Notes: generated by a model from the letters alone, not told the origin. A DNA stretch of 64,000 nucleotides from Altibacter lentus (GCF_000746845.1 NZ_KN050846.1:2806963-2870962); one strand, 5' to 3'. Positions 46,200-54,880 are shown, counted from the first letter of the stretch. Program-made: numbers and translations.

Positions 46200-46715
46200 A
46201 TGCATCTCATGAAATTTTTATTCTATAGTGTTCTGCTATTCTTATTTCCGGTACTTATAAGTGCTTCCGATGCTCATAAATTTTATGTGAGCACTACTAC
46301 GATCGAGTATGTCGAAGAAAAACAGTCGCTGCAAATTATTAGTAAGATCTTTGTGGACGATATTGAAGATGTTTTACAGGAGCGTTACGATCCGTCCATT
46401 TCAATAGGAACTAAAAAGGAAACGGCAGAAGATGCCGAATATTTAAAAAATTATATCCTTCAAAAGTTCAAGGTGCTGGTGAACGGGAAGCCTGTTACCC
46501 TTACCTATGTGGGGAAGGAATATGATATAGATGTACTTAAAGTATATATTGAGATCACTAAAATTCCGAAGCTATCCTCCATTGAAATTGAAAATGAGAT
46601 CTTGTTCGAAATGTTCGAGGATCAGCAAAATATCATCCATTTAAAAACACCGGCAAAACGCAGGAGTATTGTTTTGGACAAGGACAATCCTAAAGGATTG
46701 TTAAACTTGGATTAA
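46200..46715 (+). CDS. Exported DUF6702-family protein
   Basis: A 171-residue exported protein starting MHLMKFLFYSVLLFLFPVL; the second ATG (46209) may be the true start. The mature part begins DAHKFYVSTTTIEYVEEK, the signature of DUF6702 proteins that commonly precede an M1 peptidase gene in Flavobacteriaceae. The function is unknown. It follows copy 2 by 46 bp and precedes the M1 gene by 71 bp. Confidence 0.83.
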   Translation: MHLMKFLFYSVLLFLFPVLISASDAHKFYVSTTTIEYVEEKQSLQIISKIFVDDIEDVLQERYDPSISIGTKKETAEDAEYLKNYILQKFKVLVNGKPVTLTYVGKEYDIDVLKVYIEITKIPKLSSIEIENEILFEMFEDQQNIIHLKTPAKRRSIVLDKDNPKGLLNLD

Positions 46716-46786
46716 ACCGCCTTTTAAATACATAATTAGACCTATTTTTAAACTCTTAAAATTTTTATAAAATCTCTCTTACCATT

Positions 46787-49093
46787 ATGAAAGTAGCAAA
46801 GTACCTCTCTTTGGTCGTTCTATTCCTTATCGCGGGAATGAGCCACGCTCAAGACGAAAGTGAAACCCCTAAAAGGGAAGCCGGACATTACAACAACAAT
46901 CGCTTCAAGCAATTGTACGAAGAATTCTCAACACCCAATGTGTTTAGAACTGCAAGCGGGGCACCGGGTCCACAATACTATCAGCAACAAGCCGATTATG
47001 TGATGGACATCATTTTAGACGATAAGAATACAAAGATCTATGGAAATGAAACGATCACATATACAAACAACTCTCCGGACGTTCTGGAGTTTCTATGGGT
47101 ACAACTCGACCAGAATGTTCGCGCAAAAGACTCAAAATCGCCTTTAATAGAACCTAGCGGAGCAACGCCTGCACAAATGACGGGTACCTTTGTAGGACAA
47201 TATATGGGTGCGCCTTTTGACGGCGGGTTCAACATTGAGGAGGTAAAGAACGAAAAAGGAGGAGATCTTCCTTATACCATCAACCAGACCATGATGCGTG
47301 TAGAAATGCCTTCAGCATTAAAGCCTGGTGAAAAGTTCACGTTTTCTATTAAATGGTGGTATAACATACCGGACCATACTATTGACCGTGCGCGAAGTGG
47401 ATATGAGACTTTTGCCGATGGTAACCGCGGCTATGTCATTGCACAGTTCTATCCGCGTATGGCTGTCTACAACGATGTGGAAGGATGGCAGAACAGTCAG
47501 TTCTGGGGGCGTGATGAGTTCGCTTTGCCCTTCGGAAACTTCGAAGTAAATATTACAGTTCCCGCCGATCACACTTTAGATGCGACCGGGGTGTTATTAA
47601 ACAGAAAAGAGGTTTTTTCAAAAGAAATGATGAACCGTTACGAACAAGCCAAGAAATCGTACGACAAACCTGTGCTCATCGTAACACAAGCAGAAGCTGA
47701 AGCTGCCTCCAAAGGCTTTGCCACGAACACCAAGACCTGGAAATTCAAGGCTGAAAATGTGCGTGACTACGGTTTTGCTACCTCGCGACGTTATATCTGG
47801 GATATGATGGCTGTTAAGATTGGCAACAAAGATGTTATGGCAGTATCTGTATATCCTCCCGAAGGAAATCCATTATGGGAAGATTATTCCACGAAAGTGG
47901 TTGCCAGTACCTTGAAAACATATTCTCGAATGGCCTTCGATTATCCATATCATAAAGCCATTTCGGTACACGCTAAGAATCAGGGAATGGAATATCCTAT
48001 GATTTGCTGGAACTACGGGCGTCCCGATGAAGACGGAAATTACAGCGAACGTACCAAATACGGAATGATGAGTGTGATCATACATGAAGTAGGACATAAC
48101 TACTTCCCCATGATCGTTAATAGTGACGAACGTCAATGGACATGGATGGACGAAGGATTGAACACCTTTGTACAATATGTAGCCGAACAGGATTTTGGGG
48201 AGTGGTATCCTGAAGCGATCGCCCCTAACAAATCGTATCCTTCCCGTCGTGGACCTGCAAAGAATATTGTAGATTATATGGCCGGAGATCAAAGTTCACT
48301 CGCGCCTATCATGACCAAAGGGTTGAACACTTATAATTTTGGTGCCAATGCCTATTCTAAACCCGCAACCGGATTGAATATCCTTCGTGAGACCATTATG
48401 GGTCGTGAGTTGTTCGATTATGCTTTCAGGATCTATTCACAGCGGTGGATGTTTAAACACCCAACTCCTGAAGACTTTTTCCGCACAATGGAAGATGCTT
48501 CGGCTGTAGACCTTGATTGGTTTTGGAGAGCATGGTTCTATACCACCGATTTCACAGATATTGGTGTGAAGGAAGTAAAGAAATTCTATGTGACTTCCAA
48601 AATGAACAAGGAAGTGAGAGAAATGATGGAAGCGAGAGGGATGAAGGAAAGTGATTTGCCACCTTTGGTATATTTGGTGGAAGAAGGTAGCGAAGATTTT
48701 GAGGAAAGTATGCGTACTGCCTCGCTGGAAGATGTAAAAACACTTCAAGAATACATTATGGATAATGTTTCAGCAGCGGATCGTGCGAAACTTAAGAATC
48801 CTAAATATTTCTATGAAGTTATTTTTGAAAAACCGGGGGGTATTCCTATGCCTATCATCGCAGAATATACGTATAGTGACGGAACAACCGAGCGAATTAC
48901 CTATCCTGCCGAGATTTGGAGAAAGAACGATGAAACTGCAGGAAAAGTGATCGCTTCAGAAAAAGAGATCACTAAGATCGTCGTAGATCCGGATGAAGAA
49001 ACTGCCGATATTGATACGTCCAATAATACCTGGCCGAAACGCAAGAAATTAGGCGAATTCGAACAGTTTAAAAATGATGCAAAAGGAGAATAA
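46787..49093 (+). CDS. Exported M1-family metallopeptidase (aminopeptidase-like)
   Basis: A 768-residue zinc peptidase with a signal peptide (MKVAKYLSLVVLFLIAGMSHAQ). The zinc site is complete: H433, E434 and H437 in HEVGHNYFP, and E456 in WMDEGLNTF after the usual 18-residue gap. The exopeptidase GAMEN motif is replaced by QGMEYPM, so substrate recognition at the N-terminus probably differs from classical aminopeptidases. The C-terminal ~170 residues are a separate domain with a charged end. It ends in a terminator. Confidence 0.93.
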   Translation: MKVAKYLSLVVLFLIAGMSHAQDESETPKREAGHYNNNRFKQLYEEFSTPNVFRTASGAPGPQYYQQQADYVMDIILDDKNTKIYGNETITYTNNSPDVLEFLWVQLDQNVRAKDSKSPLIEPSGATPAQMTGTFVGQYMGAPFDGGFNIEEVKNEKGGDLPYTINQTMMRVEMPSALKPGEKFTFSIKWWYNIPDHTIDRARSGYETFADGNRGYVIAQFYPRMAVYNDVEGWQNSQFWGRDEFALPFGNFEVNITVPADHTLDATGVLLNRKEVFSKEMMNRYEQAKKSYDKPVLIVTQAEAEAASKGFATNTKTWKFKAENVRDYGFATSRRYIWDMMAVKIGNKDVMAVSVYPPEGNPLWEDYSTKVVASTLKTYSRMAFDYPYHKAISVHAKNQGMEYPMICWNYGRPDEDGNYSERTKYGMMSVIIHEVGHNYFPMIVNSDERQWTWMDEGLNTFVQYVAEQDFGEWYPEAIAPNKSYPSRRGPAKNIVDYMAGDQSSLAPIMTKGLNTYNFGANAYSKPATGLNILRETIMGRELFDYAFRIYSQRWMFKHPTPEDFFRTMEDASAVDLDWFWRAWFYTTDFTDIGVKEVKKFYVTSKMNKEVREMMEARGMKESDLPPLVYLVEEGSEDFEESMRTASLEDVKTLQEYIMDNVSAADRAKLKNPKYFYEVIFEKPGGIPMPIIAEYTYSDGTTERITYPAEIWRKNDETAGKVIASEKEITKIVVDPDEETADIDTSNNTWPKRKKLGEFEQFKNDAKGE

Positions 49094-49111
49094 TCCCTTT
49101 GAATGTATACT

Positions 49112-49142
49112 AAAAGCCTCGTTACTTTAACGGGGCTTTTTT
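49112..49142 (+). terminator. Rho-independent terminator of the M1 peptidase operon
   Basis: AAAGCCTCGTTA pairs with TAACGGGGCTTT (one G-U) and a T-run follows. It lies 34 bp before the tatA start. Confidence 0.9.
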
Positions 49143-49163
49143 ATGTTGAGTGCGAAACTTACG

Positions 49164-49171
49164 TATATTTG
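49164..49171 (+). promoter_or_regulatory. Candidate -7 element (TATATTTG) for tatA
   Basis: TATATTTG fits TAnnTTTG and ends 4 nt before the chosen ATG, just after the previous operon's terminator. It implies a leaderless or nearly leaderless message. Confidence 0.6.
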
Positions 49172-49175
49172 CGGT

Positions 49176-49463
49176 ATGATTTTCAATAGTTTCTTTTTAT
49201 TTATTAGTGGCGCGGAGATCGCATTCATACTTTTTATCGTTCTCATGGTTTTTGGGGCAGATAAGGTTCCGGAAATTGCCCGTGGCTTAGGAAAGGGAAT
49301 GCGACAGATCAAAGATGCTACCAACGATATTAAGAGTGAGATAAGTAAAAGTGCCGAAAAACAAGGCATCGATATCGATATCACCAAAGACGTGCGAAAG
49401 GAGATTGATAAGGTAAAAGACGATGTCGATGAGATCACAGGACCTATCAAAAGAAAATTCTAA
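49176..49463 (+). CDS. tatA: Twin-arginine translocase subunit TatA/TatB-like
   Basis: A pore-forming subunit of the Tat export system. The 95-residue protein has one N-terminal helix (about 9-24), the hinge Gly, the amphipathic helix DKVPEIARGLGKGMRQIKDA and a charged tail. The frame opens at 49143, but the ATG at 49176 (MIFNSFFLFISGAEIAF) lies just after a -7 element and gives the family N-terminus. It is directly followed by the PAP2 gene with no gap. Confidence 0.93.
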   Translation: MIFNSFFLFISGAEIAFILFIVLMVFGADKVPEIARGLGKGMRQIKDATNDIKSEISKSAEKQGIDIDITKDVRKEIDKVKDDVDEITGPIKRKF

Positions 49464-50048
49464 ATGTTCGAGGCACTTAAAGAATGGGATCGTAAACTAT
49501 TCATTTTCCTGAATAACCTTGGAATTGAACAATACGACGGGTTTTGGTTGTTCGTGACTCAGATCGAATCTTGGATCCCACTATTTCTATTGATTGTGGC
49601 ATTGATCTTCTATTACTATAAAGGCAGAAAAGGTGCTGTCGTTTTTGCATTTGTATTGCTCACCTTTGCCATTACCCTTTTTATTACAGACACGACCAAA
49701 GATTTCGTGGCACGGTTGCGCCCAAACAATGTAGATACGTTTTCTGAACTCATCCGCATTCTACAAAAGCCTTCCACCTTTAGCTTCTTTTCGGGTCATG
49801 CTTCATCCAGTTTTTCAATTACCACCTTTGTTGTTCTGTCCCTTCGGCGCTACAACCATTCCATCTATCTTATGTACCTATGGCCGCTTATTTTTGTGTT
49901 GAGCAGGATTTATGTAGGGGTTCATTATCCAAGTGATATCCTTGTTGGCGCTATGGTGGGAACCATCATGGGTTATTTGTTCTATAAGGTATCAAAGCGC
50001 GTTTTGCGGTATATGGACGGTGATAGATCTCCCAGGTCATTAGAATAA
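49464..50048 (+). CDS. Membrane PAP2-family phosphatase
   Basis: A 194-residue membrane phosphatase of the PAP2 (undecaprenyl-diphosphatase/lipid phosphatase) type. The three-part motif is present: KDFVARLRP (K-x6-RP), FFSGHASSSFS (SGH) and SRIYVGVHYPSDI (SR-x5-H-x3-D). About five hydrophobic helices surround it. The substrate is probably a lipid phosphate. It starts at the base after the tatA stop and is cotranscribed. Confidence 0.93.
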   Translation: MFEALKEWDRKLFIFLNNLGIEQYDGFWLFVTQIESWIPLFLLIVALIFYYYKGRKGAVVFAFVLLTFAITLFITDTTKDFVARLRPNNVDTFSELIRILQKPSTFSFFSGHASSSFSITTFVVLSLRRYNHSIYLMYLWPLIFVLSRIYVGVHYPSDILVGAMVGTIMGYLFYKVSKRVLRYMDGDRSPRSLE

Positions 50049-50435
50049 TTAAATAACAAAACCCTCCCCAAAGCTGCTTACGTCTTGAAGAGGGTGCTGC
50101 CGTATTCTATTGGCTAATTTTAAATTTTTCTGAACACTTCAAAGATGCGACATTTGCAGTGGAGTGCCTAGAGTAAAACAACTGAATTTAACAGGAGATA
50201 ATTCCTGCTTTTTTAGCCCTCTATTGTATAATCAATACCTACGATTCCCCTCAAAAACATCTCGGTAAAACACCGTCCTCTTTAGGGGAAAAACCCCTAT
50301 TCTTTCTAAGTAGCATCAAGGTAAGTGTTTGATAAACAGATTAGTCCGGTGTTTTCAGAATTACCATTGTGTAAAGGAACGGTTTTGTAAGATTTAAATA
50401 CTTAATTTTACTGAAACCTTAAAAATCAATACATT
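50049..50435. other. 387-bp intergenic region
   Basis: No convincing gene is seen. It holds a weak hairpin with T-run (CAGGA/TCCTG at 50192-50214) that could end the tatA-PAP2 transcript, a looser ACCCTC/GAGGGT pairing at 50061-50095, and the perfect palindrome at 50283-50299 listed separately. No clear TAnnTTTG element was found in front of the next gene. Confidence 0.6.
50283..50299. promoter_or_regulatory. 17-bp perfect palindrome upstream of the lipoprotein/two-component cluster
   Basis: TAGGGGAAAAACCCCTA has 6-bp arms around AAAAA. It lies 136 bp upstream of the lipoprotein ATG. It could be the operator of the LuxR-type regulator encoded in the same cluster (inferred), or a short hairpin. 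Confidence 0.5.
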
Positions 50436-50921
50436 ATGAAATCACTTTTACGAAGCATGCTCGCATGTACGGCAGTAGTAGCACTTATTATTTTTTGTGT
50501 TTCCTGCGATCCTCAAGTAGAACCACCCCAACAAACCATTAGCTACGAAGAAGCGAACGCGTTGGAAGAAGATTTTATTGAAACACGCTACAATGTCATC
50601 AATGCCGCGCTTGGGTATGAAGACACCCGAGAGTTCTGGTTCTCACTGGATACCCTTAAAAAATATATCGAATATGTAGAACAGGAAGCGGGAAACCAAG
50701 GATTAGAGAATTTGGGGATGCGTATCTATTTTGGAGCCTACCCGCAAAACAGTAATTACCCCGATGCCGGCTATTCTACTGTATTTTTGGTGCCTACAAC
50801 CCAACAAGCTTCTTCTGACCTTAGAAAAGGATTTTTACCGGTCCAGCCTTCCAACAATAATATTGGAGGAATACCGCCTTTAAATTATTCTCAAGGAGGA
50901 CAACCACCTACTAACTATTGA
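50436..50921 (+). CDS. Small lipoprotein of unknown function, first gene of a signalling cluster
   Basis: A 161-residue protein with a lipoprotein signal (Cys24 in FCVSC followed by Asp). The central part contains EALEEDFIETRYNVIN-type helical sequence (visible as EEDFIETRYNVINAAL), an aromatic strand REFWFSLDTLKKYIEYVEQE and GMRIYFGAYP, and it ends in an Asn/Pro/Gly-rich tail. I do not recognise a named family. It lies 11 bp before the six-helix protein gene, and the two are followed by a kinase and regulator, so it may be a ligand sensor or a target of the pair. Confidence 0.8.
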   Translation: MKSLLRSMLACTAVVALIIFCVSCDPQVEPPQQTISYEEANALEEDFIETRYNVINAALGYEDTREFWFSLDTLKKYIEYVEQEAGNQGLENLGMRIYFGAYPQNSNYPDAGYSTVFLVPTTQQASSDLRKGFLPVQPSNNNIGGIPPLNYSQGGQPPTNY

Positions 50922-50932
50922 TTCCATAAAAT

Positions 50933-51574
50933 ATGGAAATTCAACCATTGTCCATAATTCCTTTAGTACTTGAGCTTACGGCAGCCATTCTTGCAACAAT
51001 TTACTTTGGAAAATACAAGGAGTCCACCGAGAAGTTCTTTTTGTATTTTCTATGGTATACATTTGTGGTTGAACTCTTGGGTGCCTATTTAGGATACGTG
51101 GTCGATGTTAAGAATTTTTGGTTGTATAATGCATTTACCATCACTAGCTTCCTGTTCTATTTTTATTGGTATCACAGCATTTTGGAGAGTCAGTTGTTTA
51201 AGAAACTTGTATTTGTTTTCAGCGCAATTTTTTTGATAGTGGCTGCATGGAGTCTGGTCTATCACAGCTGGGTAGAATATCATAAATACACTTTTATTAC
51301 AGGAGCCCTAAGTGTTCTTGTACTTACGCTGTTCCATTTTTATCAGTTGTTATACAGTGACGAAGTGCTTATAGTAAAATACAAACTTAGCTTTTGGATC
51401 TCTACGGCACTTTTGTTATTCTATATGGGAATGATCCCGCTGTTCTCCTTATCGGGATATATTGAGTTTAGGGGTTTGAGTTATTTGGTAATTTTATTAA
51501 TTCTTAATAGTATTCTATACGGCTGCTATAGCATTGGATTTATATGGACGAAAAAGAAGTACAATCGTTTCTAA
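50933..51574 (+). CDS. Six-helix integral membrane protein, candidate sensor partner
   Basis: A 213-residue protein that is hydrophobic nearly throughout, with about six to seven helices (residues 7-25, 36-58, 63-82, 90-108, 118-138, 150-170 and 177-205). No catalytic motif is visible. The last 31 bp overlap the kinase gene, which itself has a single helix and no sensing domain. This protein may therefore supply the sensor function in trans; that is inference. Confidence 0.82.
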   Translation: MEIQPLSIIPLVLELTAAILATIYFGKYKESTEKFFLYFLWYTFVVELLGAYLGYVVDVKNFWLYNAFTITSFLFYFYWYHSILESQLFKKLVFVFSAIFLIVAAWSLVYHSWVEYHKYTFITGALSVLVLTLFHFYQLLYSDEVLIVKYKLSFWISTALLLFYMGMIPLFSLSGYIEFRGLSYLVILLILNSILYGCYSIGFIWTKKKYNRF

Positions 51575-52305
51575 TTATTTTCTCGGTTATTGCGCTATTC
51601 TTGGCGCTCACTGTTATTTTTCTTTTTGCCATTTTTCAGAAACGAAAGAACAAATTGATTCAGGAGCAACAGGAAGCCGAGAATCGATTTCAGGAGGAAT
51701 TGATAGAAACCCAAATCGAGATCAAAGAAGACACATTGCGCAATGTGAGCTGGGAGTTGCACGACAATATAGGGCAATTGCTCACCCTTGCCAAGATACA
51801 ATTACAGAATGCTAAAGGAAGTCCGGAAGCCATAGAAGAGGCGATAGAGACCATAGGAACGAGTTTAAACGAATTGCGCAGCTTGTCAAAACTCATTAAT
51901 CCAAGTGCGTTAAACAACCTGTCACTCGTGGAAGCACTGCAACAGGAAGTAGAGCGCTTCAATCGCTTAAAATATCTTGAAGCGACCATTAGCTATACGG
52001 GAGCCTCTTTTTTTATTGATAATAAAAAGGAGATCATTATCTTTAGGATGCTACAGGAGTTCTTTACCAATACCGTAAAGCACTCCAAAGCGTCAAAGCT
52101 TATGGTAGCTGTGGACTACAGCAATAAAGTACTTCAAATTGTAGCTCAAGACAACGGAATTGGATTTGATACTTCAGAGAATAGTATTAAAAAAGGAATC
52201 GGTTTAAGCAACATTCGAAATAGAGCCAAACTAATAGGAGCAGATGTCAAGATTACATCTATTCCTAACGAGGGAACCAAATTTTCACTTACCTATATAA
52301 ATTAA
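51544..52305 (+). CDS. NarX/DesK-type sensor histidine kinase lacking a sensor domain
   Basis: A 253-residue HisKA_3-type kinase. It has a single N-terminal helix (about 8-30), a coiled segment rich in Gln/Glu, the phospho-acceptor H73 in WELHDNIGQLL, and a HATPase domain with the N-box region FFTNTVKHSKASK, DNGIGFD and GIGLSNIRNRAKLIGA. There is no PAS, periplasmic or other sensing domain. It overlaps the six-helix gene by 31 bp and precedes its regulator by 6 bp. Confidence 0.92.
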   Translation: MDEKEVQSFLIIFSVIALFLALTVIFLFAIFQKRKNKLIQEQQEAENRFQEELIETQIEIKEDTLRNVSWELHDNIGQLLTLAKIQLQNAKGSPEAIEEAIETIGTSLNELRSLSKLINPSALNNLSLVEALQQEVERFNRLKYLEATISYTGASFFIDNKKEIIIFRMLQEFFTNTVKHSKASKLMVAVDYSNKVLQIVAQDNGIGFDTSENSIKKGIGLSNIRNRAKLIGADVKITSIPNEGTKFSLTYIN

Positions 52306-52311
52306 TGTGTT

Positions 52312-52950
52312 ATGAAGTATTCGGTAGTTGTAGTTGATGATCACAATTTATTATCACAGGCCATTGGTGGACTCATCGATGATTTTGAACAGTTTAAAAT
52401 TCTATACCTGTGTAACAACGGACAAGAACTCCTGGAAAAGTTTAAGAACCCCAGGAATATTCCGGATATCGTTCTCATGGATGTCAACATGCCTATCTTA
52501 AATGGTATCGAGACCACAGATCACCTACGCCAACATTTTCCCGAAGTAAAGGTATTGGCATTATCCATTGAAGAAGATGAAAACACCATATTGAAAATGC
52601 TAAGGGCCGGCGCCAAGGGATATCTTATGAAAGACGCCAAAAAGAGCGAACTGCAAAATGCCCTGCTCGAAGTCATGAAAAAAGGATATTACCATACCAA
52701 TACTGTGGCAAAGATACTGGTTGATTCATTGGTGCCTAAAGAAACAGGAGTGGCTTCGCTGAAAGAACGCGAGATCGAATTTATAAAACACGCTTGTACC
52801 GAGATGACCTATAAAGAGATCGCAGATCAAATGTGCTTAAGTTATAAGACCATAGAAGGGTACAGAAACGTACTGTTTGAAAAATTAAATCTGCGAAATC
52901 GAACCGGTCTTGTAATCTATGCTATCAAAAACAAGATTTTCGTTCCCTAA
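52312..52950 (+). CDS. LuxR/NarL-type response regulator
   Basis: A 212-residue regulator: a receiver domain with D57 in DIVLMDVNMPILNG and the Lys in GYLMKDAKKSE, then a GerE-type helix-turn-helix (TEMTYKEIADQMCLSYKTIE, FEKLNLRNRTGLVIYA). It is paired with the adjacent kinase. It may bind the palindrome at 50283-50299, which has the inverted-repeat form such dimers use. Its stop overlaps the convergent O-methyltransferase stop by 4 bp. Confidence 0.93.
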   Translation: MKYSVVVVDDHNLLSQAIGGLIDDFEQFKILYLCNNGQELLEKFKNPRNIPDIVLMDVNMPILNGIETTDHLRQHFPEVKVLALSIEEDENTILKMLRAGAKGYLMKDAKKSELQNALLEVMKKGYYHTNTVAKILVDSLVPKETGVASLKEREIEFIKHACTEMTYKEIADQMCLSYKTIEGYRNVLFEKLNLRNRTGLVIYAIKNKIFVP

Positions 52951-53591
52951 TCGATGACTCTGGAAATCGTTAGACCATCGCGTATAGGCAACAACACGGT
53001 TTCCAATCGGGGGTGTGTGTTCAAGAGCTTGTTATAGGTGATCAAAGCCTTGGTATCTGCATCATCCTCTGCTACGGCGGCCACTACCTTGCCGCTCCAC
53101 AGTACATTGTCACTTAAAATTACAGCGCCTTTGGAAAGCTTGGGAAGGAGCATCTCCAAATAATTTGGATAGTTGATCTTGTCGGCATCTATAAAAACAA
53201 GGTCGAATGATTGCTTTAGCTTCGGAAGGATCTCCAAAGCCTCTCCGGTATGTTGAATGATCTGTGCGCCCCATCCCGATTTGTCAAAATACTTGCGTTG
53301 AAGCGTATACAACTCCTCATTATTATCAATGGTGTGCAGTTCGCCGTTGGAAGCCATTCCTTCCGCTAAACACAAAGCCGAATAACCCGTATAGGTGCCA
53401 ATTTCTAAAATATAACGAGGTGCGATCAATTTGGACAACATGCTTAATACCCGCCCTTGAAAATGCCCGCTCAGCATTCGGGGTGCCAGTACTTTAAGCC
53501 AGGTCTCCCTGCTCAATTCTTGAAGTAGTTCCGGTTCCTGTTGCGAATGTGAAACAGCGTATGCGTCTATCTTTGGAGGAAGAAATTCCAT
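52947..53591 (-). CDS. SAM-dependent O-methyltransferase
   Basis: A 214-residue enzyme of the Methyltransf_3 (caffeoyl-CoA/catechol O-methyltransferase-like) family. Motifs: ILEIGTYTGYSALCLAEGM, ELHTIDNNEEL, FDLVFIDADKINYPNYLEML and AVILSDNVLWSGKV. The substrate is unknown, possibly a catechol or hydroxylated aromatic. It lies downstream of the kynurenine operon on the same strand, 81 bp after the last gene, so a link with hydroxykynurenine or hydroxyanthranilate metabolism is possible but unproven. Confidence 0.9.
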   Translation of the reverse strand: MEFLPPKIDAYAVSHSQQEPELLQELSRETWLKVLAPRMLSGHFQGRVLSMLSKLIAPRYILEIGTYTGYSALCLAEGMASNGELHTIDNNEELYTLQRKYFDKSGWGAQIIQHTGEALEILPKLKQSFDLVFIDADKINYPNYLEMLLPKLSKGAVILSDNVLWSGKVVAAVAEDDADTKALITYNKLLNTHPRLETVLLPIRDGLTISRVID

Positions 53592-53672
53592 GTATAGGTA
53601 TTGAGTTTTGAGAATTTAGTGTCGAGGGATGTAATCCATATTTTATGCTTACAGCGTCTTTCTACTACCGGA

Positions 53673-54758
53673 TCACGCTCCCAAGATCCGTTTTACCAAT
53701 TTTTTCTTGGCTGCTTCATCGTCCCCGCAAAGCCATTGGATCACATTTTCCTCCCATATGGCATCGCATTCTTCCGAATTCAAGATCTTACGCTCCATAG
53801 CCAGATCCAGGATCTTCCCCGGGTAAGAGGATTGTTGTAAACTTTCCATCTCACCTAAAGGATACGGGTCATCCAGTCCCATGAGTACTTGTTTCGCCCC
53901 TTGATTCTTTACCAGTAATTCCAGGGAGCCGGTATCGTGTACAAGCGTGTCAAAGAAAATGTTCTTATGGCCTACCGCTCTACGCGGGTGTACTTTTCCT
54001 TCAAAGAGGTCCGGCCTGCCGTCGAAGCCTTGTATGCGTCTTCCCAGATTGATCTGTGCCAACTGCCCGCCATGTGCAAAGCAGGTGCGCATGTTCGGAT
54101 ATTTATCGGCGTAGCCGTTCAAAGTTAAAAAGTGATAGGCGTCTGCACACTGCGCCAACATCCATATCAAGTGAAAACGCCAGGCCGTATTTTCCAGCAA
54201 AATGAATTTTTCCCCGTCGTATGGATGAATTTCCACAGCAAGATTGTATTTACTGGCCAGCTCAAAAATAGGTTCGTTCTCTTCGTCAAAGATACAGCGC
54301 CAGGTGCCAATGGTATCCATATAATGGGTTGGCAAACACAAAAGTTGTAAGCCCAGTTCCTCTACGCAACGCTCTATTTCCCACAAAGCACCGCGTACAA
54401 ACCCCGGATGGACTACAAACCCACAGGTGAATTTAGAAGGGTGATCGTGTTGCACTTTGGCATTAAAATCGTTCTGAAACCGCAGGGCCTGCTTCATTTC
54501 CTCCACCCGCAAACCGTTACCGTAAAGTTGCGACAAATTAAGAACCACCGCATGGTCGATCTTAAACCGCTCCATCCATTCCAGTTTTTCATTTAAGAAA
54601 AAACTCGAATCTGTTACCGGGCGGCTCCAATTTTTCTGAAGCATGAACTTTCGATCCTTATCTACCCAAAAGATCCCCTTATCCTTCATAAATTGCGGGA
54701 TCTCTTCCGGATAAGGAAGCAGGTGCGAATGACCGTTTATGCGAAGTTTTCGTTTCAT
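53673..54758 (-). CDS. Amidohydrolase, probable aminocarboxymuconate-semialdehyde decarboxylase
   Basis: A 361-residue TIM-barrel metalloenzyme of the Amidohydro_2/ACMSD type. The N-terminal metal motif is NGHSHLLPYP. Further ligands lie in AVEIHPYD, CFAHGGQLAQI and VLMGLDDPYPLGEM. In the kynurenine pathway the enzyme decarboxylates 2-amino-3-carboxymuconate semialdehyde to 2-aminomuconate semialdehyde. The position behind kynU, kmo, the aldehyde dehydrogenase and the deaminase-like gene supports that reading. It is slightly longer than typical bacterial ACMSD (about 335). Confidence 0.87.
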   Translation of the reverse strand: MKRKLRINGHSHLLPYPEEIPQFMKDKGIFWVDKDRKFMLQKNWSRPVTDSSFFLNEKLEWMERFKIDHAVVLNLSQLYGNGLRVEEMKQALRFQNDFNAKVQHDHPSKFTCGFVVHPGFVRGALWEIERCVEELGLQLLCLPTHYMDTIGTWRCIFDEENEPIFELASKYNLAVEIHPYDGEKFILLENTAWRFHLIWMLAQCADAYHFLTLNGYADKYPNMRTCFAHGGQLAQINLGRRIQGFDGRPDLFEGKVHPRRAVGHKNIFFDTLVHDTGSLELLVKNQGAKQVLMGLDDPYPLGEMESLQQSSYPGKILDLAMERKILNSEECDAIWEENVIQWLCGDDEAAKKKLVKRILGA

Positions 54759-54774
54759 AGGTTTTGTTTCGTTA

Positions 54775-54880
54775 TTTTATGGCGGGCTCTCGCCAGACAG
54801 CTCGACCGGGCTTTCCGCGCTACACGGTAGCTTGCTGCAATCCCTGCCCGTACTGTTAAGAACGGGTCTATTGCCATCAT
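54775..54880. repeat. GC-rich intergenic repeat-like element
   Basis: The spacer between the ACMSD and SDR genes is richer in G and C than its surroundings and carries small hairpins (GGCG/CGCC at 54781-54794) and words such as CGGGCTTTCCGCGCTAC that look like dispersed intergenic repeats of Flavobacteriaceae genomes. No coding sense is apparent. Only one copy is in this window, so repetition is not proven here. Confidence 0.4.
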
